64,000 nt of DNA from Gloeobacter morelensis MG652769 (GTDB taxonomy: Bacteria > Cyanobacteriota > Cyanobacteriia > Gloeobacterales > Gloeobacteraceae), in the NCBI RefSeq assembly GCF_021018745.1, contig NZ_CP063845.1, positions 1,798,001 through 1,862,000 on the forward strand, given 5' to 3'. Below, one piece after another: positions 39,484 to 46,700 of this stretch. The position numbers were made by a program, and so were the translations under genes. Numbering within the stretch: position 1 is the stretch's first letter; the number at the start of each line of letters is the position of its first letter. A model generated the notes under the pieces. That model was given only the letters and a program-made list of their open reading frames with translations. It did no database searches and had not been told where the DNA came from.

Positions 39484-39765
39484 GTGGCCACAGTAGTACG
39501 CGCCCACCTCTGGATCGGCGGCAAAGTGCAGGGTGTGTACTTTCGGGCGGCTACCCGCGAAGCAGCGCAGCGCCAGGGCGTGGCCGGGTGGGTGCGCAAT
39601 CTCCCGGATGGCCGGGTGGAGGCGGTCTTCGAAGGCCCGCCCGCCGCTGTCGAGCGACTTGTCGGCTGGTGCCGCCAGGGACCGCCCGCGGCCGTAGTCG
39701 AAGGGGTGCGCGTCGAATACGAGCCTCCCGAGGGTCTGGCCCACTTCGAGGTGCTGCGTTCGTAG
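39484..39765 (+). CDS. acyP: Acylphosphatase
   Basis: A 93-residue acylphosphatase that hydrolyses carboxyl-phosphate bonds. GGKVQGVYFRAATREAAQ carries the catalytic Arg in the phosphate loop, and GWVRNLPDGRVEAVFEG carries the catalytic Asn. Length and all motifs match the family. The start is GTG 39484, two bases after the LysR stop, so it is co-translated with that gene, although a functional link is not obvious. About 270 bases without a gene follow, holding only a 7-base-pair hairpin at 39981-40000 with no T-run. Confidence 0.92.
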   Translation: MATVVRAHLWIGGKVQGVYFRAATREAAQRQGVAGWVRNLPDGRVEAVFEGPPAAVERLVGWCRQGPPAAVVEGVRVEYEPPEGLAHFEVLRS

Positions 39766-40033
39766 GACATGTCCCTGGGCAAAATGCGACGCCGTACCCG
39801 GAGGGCATCGAGGCGGTGCCGGCCTTCTCCGCGACCCTGCCCGGGTTGCACCTTCGCGCCCGGCTGCCTGCGCAGTACCGTCCGCATTTGGTTGGCTTTC
39901 ACCAATTAACATTTCTCCGTTGTCATCTTCCCAGTCATGCACCATGGGACAAACCCAGTGTCCGCCTTAGTCTCAAGGCCAGTGGGCAGGTCCACTGGTG
40001 TCAGAGCAGGTGGGTTTTGAAGCCATTCGTGAC

Positions 40034-40249
40034 TCAGGCAATGCCTTGTGACGACCGCCAGACGACCTGCAATTGCTCGCGACGCAGGGCTGGCATCGCC
40101 AGCGTATGGCCGTCCTCGTCGGCAAACTCCACCAGAAAGTCATTGGGCGAGAAGACTTCGACCACAGTGCCCTTCGTCCCAGCCACCAAGTGCTCGACTG
40201 ACAAATCCACTCTCAGGCGAACCACGTCCAACAATTGGATATCGTCCAT
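40034..40249 (-). CDS. DUF4926 domain protein
   Basis: A 71-residue protein with an SH3-like small beta-barrel character: IQLLDVVRLRVDL, LVAGTKGTVVEVFSPNDFLVEFADEDG. This matches DUF4926, a family of short cyanobacterial and other bacterial proteins, often in toxin-antitoxin-like or unknown contexts. ATG 40249 has GGAGG seven bases upstream. The SnoaL-like gene lies about 50 bases upstream on the same strand. Confidence 0.7.
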   Translation of the reverse strand: MDDIQLLDVVRLRVDLSVEHLVAGTKGTVVEVFSPNDFLVEFADEDGHTLAMPALRREQLQVVWRSSQGIA

Positions 40250-40300
40250 GTTTAGTCCTCCATCACAAAACAACTGGTAAGGCGGGCGTGGTAACCTGCC

Positions 40301-40675
40301 TCAGTCGGGCTGCTTGGGTGTCTCGGCGTCGATATACTCGCGCCAGCGGCGGATGGCGCCGTTGCTGAAGTCGACGACGATAGCGTCCTCCGCCCGGGTG
40401 CGCTTTGTGGTGGATTTGTTGAAATCTTCCCAGGTCCACTCGATGACCGCTCGCTCTCCGTCGATGGCAATCTGATGCAGGTCGATTTTGATGTGCGAGT
40501 AGTTTTCGCCAAATTGCTCCACGGCCTGGCGGATTGCCTCCCGACCCTGCCATCGCTGTCCTGGCACAATGAACAGCCCATCTTCGGCAAACAGACGCGC
40601 GAACGCTTCGCCATCGGCCGCGAGCCAGGCTTGTTTCGCCTGTTCGATCAGTACCCGAATTCGCTCCCGCTCCAT
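40301..40675 (-). CDS. SnoaL-like / NTF2-fold protein
   Basis: A 124-residue protein of the SnoaL-like NTF2 superfamily. ARLFAEDGLFIVPGQRWQGREAIRQAVEQF and VIEWTWEDFNKSTTKRTRAEDAIVVDFSNGAIRRWREYID are the typical cone-fold segments. Members range from polyketide cyclases to ligand-binding proteins and calcium-kinase association domains, so no reaction is assigned. ATG 40675 is preferred over a TTG two codons upstream. It lies about 40 bases downstream of the PadR gene on the same strand. Confidence 0.75.
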   Translation of the reverse strand: MERERIRVLIEQAKQAWLAADGEAFARLFAEDGLFIVPGQRWQGREAIRQAVEQFGENYSHIKIDLHQIAIDGERAVIEWTWEDFNKSTTKRTRAEDAIVVDFSNGAIRRWREYIDAETPKQPD

Positions 40676-40713
40676 GGACAAACTTCCCCCGCTGCGCCTC
40701 CAGGGTACCCCCG

Positions 40714-41286
40714 CTATCCGTGTATCGGAGCGCGCTCGGGTGTGCCGAAGCGGATTCCCAACAGTTTTGCGGACTCTTCAAACCAGGCGAGCCAGGCCGT
40801 TTCCTCGCCGATGGCCCGACGCAAGGCCAGATATTGCAACTGCTGCTGGGTCGAGAGGGCCATCGGGTCGGCAAAGTGGTCGTCCGCCTGCTTTTGTAGG
40901 GCGAGCAGCTTGCGCCGGTGCGCGAGGCGATGGCGCTCCAGTTCCCGGCTGATGGTCTGTGGGGAGGCGAGGTGGCCCGCCAGCAGTTTGACCGCGAGCG
41001 GTTCGCGGGTCGGAGCGAGATCGCACGGTTCGGCTATCCAATCGGCCAGTTGCTGCAGGCCCTGCTCGGTGATCCGGTGGACGCGCCGGGCCGGACGTTG
41101 GCCGCAAGTCGCCCCGGCTGTGGCCGTGACGTACCCGAGCGCCTCCATACCGTTTAGCTCCCGGTAGATTTGCTGGTGGGTAGCCTGCCAGAGGTACGCT
41201 CCGGCACCCTCGAAGCGCTTAAAGATCTCATAGCCGCTTGCGGGCCGCTGGGCCAGCACAGCCAGGATTGCGTAGGTCAACGCCAT
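40714..41286 (-). CDS. PadR family transcriptional regulator
   Basis: A 190-residue PadR-type winged-helix protein. The N-terminal wHTH is ALTYAILAVLAQRPASGYEIFKRFEG, with YLWQATHQQIYRELNGMEALGYV and the wing RRVHRITEQG. The C-terminal half (EPLAVKLLAGHL onward) is the Vir_act_alpha_C-like helical dimerisation domain. PadR proteins often respond to phenolic acids or antibiotics and repress detoxification or efflux genes. It is the nearest regulator to the enediyne-type cluster, but terminator structures separate the two and no shared operator was found near it. Confidence 0.88.
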   Translation of the reverse strand: MALTYAILAVLAQRPASGYEIFKRFEGAGAYLWQATHQQIYRELNGMEALGYVTATAGATCGQRPARRVHRITEQGLQQLADWIAEPCDLAPTREPLAVKLLAGHLASPQTISRELERHRLAHRRKLLALQKQADDHFADPMALSTQQQLQYLALRRAIGEETAWLAWFEESAKLLGIRFGTPERAPIHG

Positions 41287-41323
41287 AGTTCGACCTCGGC
41301 TGGAATGGTAAAAATCGGCACCC

Positions 41324-41707
41324 TCAACCGCTGGCAAGCATCAGAAAGTGCCAGAGCATCTTGAGCGGGGAACCCTGTGCACCAGCCGCAGGTGCGCTGC
41401 CGTCAATCGGGCAGACCAGCAAATTCACCTGCTCCGGATAGCGATCGAAGAACGTCTCCGGTTCGCTCTTGCCGTCGGGCCGCCAGAGCAGTTCGAGGGG
41501 ATACCAGACGGTCCGCTGAGGAACCAAGGGCACCAGGTTCCATTCGCTCGCCTGTGGCAGAGCTTCCAGATGCAGGCTGTACTGCCAGCCCCGGCGGTCG
41601 TGGCGAAACTGCAGGACCAACTCGAAATCCCGGTAGCGCCGGGTGGCCTCACAGTTCCAGGTCTGGATCTGCTGAGCGGTGGGTAGGGCCGGAGTCTGGG
41701 TGGACAT
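41324..41707 (-). CDS. Hypothetical protein, function unknown
   Basis: A 127-residue protein I do not recognise. It has no signal peptide or membrane segment. The middle is rich in aromatic residues (YRDFELVLQFRHDRRGWQYSLHLEALP) and looks like alternating beta strands, and FFDRYPEQVNLLVCPIDGS contains the single Cys. ATG 41707 has GGAG about 10 bases before it. It lies downstream of the hairpin that ends the haloperoxidase gene and 37 bases upstream of padR, so it is more likely part of a padR transcript than of the enediyne-type operon. Confidence 0.55.
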   Translation of the reverse strand: MSTQTPALPTAQQIQTWNCEATRRYRDFELVLQFRHDRRGWQYSLHLEALPQASEWNLVPLVPQRTVWYPLELLWRPDGKSEPETFFDRYPEQVNLLVCPIDGSAPAAGAQGSPLKMLWHFLMLASG

Positions 41708-41735
41708 TAGAAATACTCCAGTAGAAAAGTAAATC

Positions 41736-41768
41736 ACCGAGGGGCTGCTCCCGCAACCCCTCGGTTTT
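41736..41768. terminator. Hairpin terminator closing the enediyne-type operon
   Basis: A perfect 9-base-pair stem, ACCGAGGGG (41736-41744) with CCCCTCGGT (41757-41765), spans a 12-base loop. Read on the minus strand it begins directly after the haloperoxidase stop and is followed by GATTTACTTTT. On the plus strand four Ts follow at once. It is therefore a good candidate for a two-way terminator marking the left boundary of the cluster. Confidence 0.75.
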
Positions 41769-43215
41769 AGGCACCGACGATGTAGGCGCGGGCTTTGCCC
41801 CAGACCCGATCGGCCACGGCCCGGCCCAGGCGGCGACCTTCAAAGTCGGCGGCTTTGAAGTGGATGCCGCCCAGGCGGCGCGACAGACCCGCCTCGTCCG
41901 CCGCAGCGGTGAACGTCGGCCAGCGCAGCGTCAGATCCCGGGCGGGCACCAATCCAGGCTCGATCTTGCAGGTCCCGGCGGCCTGGGTGTGGGAGGCGCC
42001 AAAATTGTCGCTGCCGGTGAACTGGCGCAGGATGGCGGCGGCGGCGGCGCTGAAGGCGCTGTGGCCGGAGACGTACTCGGGGTGGGGTGGGGTGAGATCG
42101 CCCGCGTGCTGATAAGGCACCCACTCGGCACCTGCCATTGTCCGCACGCCGAGGCCGGGACCGGCCCAGCACGGTATCTGCGCGTTTGCGAACAGATAGC
42201 GGATGGCGGTGTAGGGGCGCACCGCGTCGTAGGCGCGCTTGACGTCCCAGGCGGCGATGCTGGTGTCGAATAGGGCGTTGGTGAGCGCAAAGAACATCTG
42301 CACATCGGCGGCCAGGGTGTGGCCGTCCCGCGCCGCTACGTGTTGGGCCAACAGGCACCAGTGACCCGGCGGCGTCTCGCTGCCGGGGCCGTCGATCCAG
42401 TATTCGCTGATCAGCTTCTCGCGGTCGCCGAGGGCGGCCACCATCTGCACGAGTTCCTCGGCCTGGCGGCGGTATTCGGTGGCGTCCTTGCCGCAGGGAG
42501 CGGGCGGACGGAATTGGGCAGCACTCGTCAGGGCGAAGGGCTTCACCTTGTACCAGTGGGGAACGATGAATTTCTGGAGGCGCGTGCCGCCTTTGCTGTC
42601 CGGCAGGCGGATCGGTTGCCAGCGGTCGGGATCGATCAGCCGGTCGGGGGGATTGACCGGTTGATAGTCCGTGTAGTCGGCATAGGGACCGGCGGCAAGA
42701 TCGCCTAACTGGTTGGCGCCGTCGGTGCGGCGGCGGGCGATGACCGCCTCGGCCGCCATGCGGCCGATGTTGCCTGCCGTATCGGGATCAGAGCCACCGG
42801 GCCGGCGGCCGAGGCGGCACAACAGCTCGTTGAAGGCGGCCGTTTCGCTGGGGAACAGCTCGACAAGCGCCTGGTGGGCGGCAAAATCGACCGCTTCACC
42901 CTGGCGGTCGGGGCGGCGCTCGGAGGCGGGGCGGCGGGCGATGGCTTCGCTCGGCCGCGCCCGCTCGTCGTGGATGGCCCAGGCGTCGTAGATGCAGGTG
43001 TGGAGGATGGCCAGGGCGCGGGCGGTGACCGGCGGGTTCATGCGCGTCTTGCGCACGGCCGCGAGGGCGGCCTGGTTCCAGAGGATGACCGCACTGGGCT
43101 CGGTAGCAGCGGCAGCGCTGCGGATCAGCCATTGGGGAGCGAGGAGCGCCCCGGTGCCAAGGGCGCCCAGGGCGCCCACCAAAAAGCGGCGGGAGTGGGT
43201 AGGCACGGGAATCAC
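41767..43215 (-). CDS. Vanadium-dependent haloperoxidase family protein, Tat-exported
   Basis: A 482-residue PAP2/vanadium haloperoxidase superfamily enzyme. The N-terminus carries a twin-arginine signal (HSRRFLVGALGALGTGALL), so export folded to the periplasm is expected. The three vanadate/phosphate-binding motifs are present: KRAYDAVRP (Lys326, Arg333), VSGHS (Ser383-His385) and SRRLGGIH (Arg446, His452). The size fits the bacterial haloperoxidase-like group, though phosphatases share the motifs and sequence alone cannot separate them. The start is GTG 43215. It follows the thioesterase gene by 16 bases and is the last gene before the terminator, so it is probably co-transcribed with the polyketide synthase. 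A role in oxidative halogenation or processing of the product is inferred. Confidence 0.85.
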   Translation of the reverse strand: MIPVPTHSRRFLVGALGALGTGALLAPQWLIRSAAAATEPSAVILWNQAALAAVRKTRMNPPVTARALAILHTCIYDAWAIHDERARPSEAIARRPASERRPDRQGEAVDFAAHQALVELFPSETAAFNELLCRLGRRPGGSDPDTAGNIGRMAAEAVIARRRTDGANQLGDLAAGPYADYTDYQPVNPPDRLIDPDRWQPIRLPDSKGGTRLQKFIVPHWYKVKPFALTSAAQFRPPAPCGKDATEYRRQAEELVQMVAALGDREKLISEYWIDGPGSETPPGHWCLLAQHVAARDGHTLAADVQMFFALTNALFDTSIAAWDVKRAYDAVRPYTAIRYLFANAQIPCWAGPGLGVRTMAGAEWVPYQHAGDLTPPHPEYVSGHSAFSAAAAAILRQFTGSDNFGASHTQAAGTCKIEPGLVPARDLTLRWPTFTAAADEAGLSRRLGGIHFKAADFEGRRLGRAVADRVWGKARAYIVGA

Positions 43216-43231
43216 CAGGTAATAGAAGTGT

Positions 43232-43702
43232 TCAGGAGTCGCTGAATCGGCGGAAAGCTTCGAGCATCTGCGGTGGAAAGGGCGCGGCCACCATCTTTTC
43301 GCCCGCGCGGCGCATGCTGGCGGCCTGCTGTTCGCCGCGGGCCATCAATTCGCGCCCACCGCCGCCAAGCCGCCAGTATTCAAACAGCATCGTCACGCGG
43401 TTCTGGGCGAGGTGGCCCAGACGCATCTCGATGAGCACCTGGTCGAAGGCGAGGAATTCGTTGAAGTATTCGCAGGCGACCCGCACGGTCACCAGAGCTA
43501 AACCGGCGTTCAATGCTTCGAGCACCTGGGGAGCGTGCTCGCGCAGGAACATCTCCCGGCAACGGCCCTGCCAGCGCAGGTGGTTGGCGAAGTAGACGTT
43601 GCCCACCAGGTTGGTCTCCTCGAAGCTGACGGTGTGGCGGTACTCGAAGGCCCGCCGCCCCCGGGGGGCGGCTGCGGCTTTGGGCGGTTCGATGGCGATC
43701 AT
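43232..43702 (-). CDS. tebC: Enediyne-type hotdog thioesterase (TEBC/SgcE10/CalE7-like)
   Basis: A 156-residue single-hotdog thioesterase. The core FEYRHTVSFEETNLVGNVYFANHLRWQGRCREMFL matches the enediyne TEBC group, which resembles 4-hydroxybenzoyl-CoA thioesterase but uses an Arg in place of the usual catalytic acid. VRVACEYFNEFLAFDQVLIEMRL and NRVTMLFEYWR complete the fold. In studied enediyne systems this protein releases the polyene chain from the iterative synthase. Its ATG overlaps the stop of pksE as ATGA, so the two are translationally coupled. Confidence 0.9.
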   Translation of the reverse strand: MIAIEPPKAAAAPRGRRAFEYRHTVSFEETNLVGNVYFANHLRWQGRCREMFLREHAPQVLEALNAGLALVTVRVACEYFNEFLAFDQVLIEMRLGHLAQNRVTMLFEYWRLGGGGRELMARGEQQAASMRRAGEKMVAAPFPPQMLEAFRRFSDS

Positions 43703-46700
43703 CGGTTGTCTCCTTTGTGGAGGGCACGTTTGAGGCAGGCCAGGGTCGTGCTCTCCTGCAGGAAAGCGCCCTGGCGCGAAAGCACCGCCAGGGCCAGTTC
43801 GCCGCCCAGTTCGCGCACCGGGGCGACGAAGGTGGCGACGACCAGTTGGCCGGCGGCGAGTACCACCCAGCCGTCCGCCTGGGCGGTGACGAAGGTGAGC
43901 GGGGCGGTGAGCGGTTGACCGGCTTTTTTAAGCGATTCGACCGCCGCCCAGACGCGGGTGTAGGCGGCGTCTTCGCCCCCGAGGCGCTCGGCGATGAGGC
44001 GGGCGAGGGCCGCGCGCTCGGGACCGAGCAAGTCGAGCCAGACTGCGGGGGGACGGCTGGTGACAATCTCGATGTCGCAGCCGACCGGTTCGTCGCTTGC
44101 CACCGCCAGGGTGAGCGGTCCGGCGTGGGCGGCGCTGACCGAGCGCTCGAAGCCCAGCACCTCGGGCGCACCGTCCGGGCGGCGCAGGATGCGGCCCGGC
44201 GCGCCGCTCGCCTGGAAAATCGCCTGGTCGCTGCGGCGGCGGCGGCTGTCACCGTCGTCCTGGTGGACGGCGACCGCCAGGGGCAAGCCCGGGTTCAACT
44301 CCTGCAGCCGCCGCTCGATATAGGGGGCAAGCAGCGGCGCGGGCCAGGCTGCGCGCCATTCGGTGCCGCTCATCAACTGCAGGCGCAGGCCCTCCCAGCG
44401 CTCCTGGATTTGCCCTTCGGCGTCGATAATCGCGAGGTCGTAGGTGAACAGATTGCCCTCCCGGGCGCGTTCGCGGGCGTGGATAAACAGCGAACGGTGT
44501 GGTGCGAGGGGGCGGCCGGTGAGATTGACCAGCCGATCGACTCCCACCGGCAGCAGGATGGCGTGGGGGATACAGGCCTGGATGCCGTGCAAGGCGGTGT
44601 CCCGCGCGCCGGGATCGCCCAGAAGCAACTGCGAAGGCATCAGGCGGCTGAACCATTCGCTCTGCAGATCCGGGCCAATTTCGGCGAAGCACTCGGTGGC
44701 GCGCAGGTACTGGTAGCGCTGCAGGCGCTGGAAGCGGCCGGTGTGAAAAAGAATGCTTCCGTAGAGGTGGCTTTTGGGATCGACGGCGAGGGCCGGCTGG
44801 TCGATCCATTCGCCGGCGCTTAGGGCACACTCGGGGAGTACCTCGATTCCGAAGCGGCAGACCGCCCGGAAGTGGTCGATCCCGAAGCCGGTGTCCTCGC
44901 TGCGGATGGCCACGGCCACCCGGCCCGGTTCGGACTGCAGGGCGACGACGCGGATCGTGCGGCTTCCCTCGGCGGGGACGACGATGGGCCGCCGGAATTC
45001 GACCTGCTCGAAGTGGGGCATGCCGGTGCTGCCGCTTAGGGCCATTGCCGCTTGAGCCATCGCTTCTAAACCCATGACTGCTGGAAAGAGGCGCTGCGAG
45101 GCAAAGATGTGATCTTCGAGATAGGGGTCGCTCGCCACGGTCAGATCCGCTTCCACCACCAGTTCGATGTCCGGGTAGTACACCCGCGGCCGCTCCAGAA
45201 AGCGCAAAAAAGGCAGCGGTTTTGCTTCAAGCTTGAGCGTGGGGGGCTCGCCGAAGCGCCCGGCGACGACCACCGCCGTCGGGCGAGCGGCCGTCGCCAC
45301 CAACTGGTGGAGCATCTGGACACCCGCCTGGGGCGGGATCGGGGTGATCCCCTGCTCGATGAGGGCGCTGATGCGGCCAAGCCGTTCGCCCATGCCGAGT
45401 CCTGACCAGACCGACCACTCCGCCGCCAGGCAGCGGCAATGGGGGTGCTGCTGTGCCCACCGCTCGGTGAGGATAGCGAGCCACTCGTTGGCGGTGGCGT
45501 AGTCGGCGTTGCCCTGCATGCCGCTTCTCGCGATGATCGAGCCGAAGGTGACCAGCAAGCGCAGCCGCTGCGGATCGACGGCAGCGAGCAGGTTGCTGAG
45601 GCCGGTGAGCTTGGGGGCGAGAGTGCGCTCGAAGCTCTCCGCGTCCAGTCCAGCAATCAAACGGGGCACATTGCGCCCGGCGCTGTGCAGCAGGGCAGTG
45701 ACGGCTCCCAGTTGCGCTTCAGCCTCGCGCACGGCGGAGCGCACCGAATCGCCGTCCAGCACGTCGCAGGCGCAGTAGCGGTAGCGCACCCCAGCCGCCG
45801 CGAAGCGTTCGAGGTTGGTGGCCAGTTCCGGATCACTCGCCGGGTGGGAGCGGCCCAGGAGGATCAGGCTCACCCCGTACTCGCGGGCAAAAGAAAGGGC
45901 GCATTCGCTTGCGATCCCCTTGCCGCCGCCACTGACCAGCAGCACATCCTGGGTACCCAAATCGACCGGTTCGATCGCAGGGAGCTCCAGTGGCCGCAGT
46001 ACGGGCTCATAGCGGCGACCCTGCAAGTCGTAGTGCACCTCGGTGTAACCCTCGGCGGCGGCGATTTCGGCGCTCACTCGCCCGGGAGCCGTCTGGATGT
46101 CGAAGGGTAAGTCGAGCACACAGACGGTGAGCCTGGGCGTTTCCAGGTGCAGCGTGCGGGCAAAACCCGCCCCGCCGCTTCCGACCACTACGAAGTGCGT
46201 GGTAGCTGTATCAGCAAGAGCGGTGCGGGCCGCCTCAAGCAACAGACCCACCGCCGGCGTTTCGCCCGCTTGCGGCAGGCACAAGAGTACCCCGCGACCG
46301 GGCAGTTCCGATAGGCCCGCAGCGAGTGCCCCGGCTATCGGGTGAGCCGGGGGGGCGATGCGCTTCCACAGCCCCGAAGGAACTTCCGGCATCGACACCG
46401 GCGGCAAAGACCGCTCACAAAGTTCAATACCGAATCCGCGAATCCAGACGTCGATGCCGTCGGGCGGACGCTGCGACACCTCGGCTTTCGGGCCGCCCAG
46501 GGCGAGCTCGTCGAGGGCGGCGGCCAGGGCCGCGACGGTCGCATCGGCGTAGTCGCCGGGGGCGGTCGGCGGGGTCAGGCCCATGCGCCGGGCCGCATCG
46601 GCCACCAGTTGGCTCACGGTGATCGAATTGAGGTGCAGATCGCTCAGGAGACGATGTTCAGGCTCGACCGCCTCGGGAGGTAGCTCCGATTTTTCGGCCA

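Noticed and set aside
39981-40000. Hairpin CCAGTGG/CCACTGG in the gap after acyP
   Set aside because: Only 7 base pairs with no T-run on either strand and over 200 bases from the acyP stop; not called a terminator.
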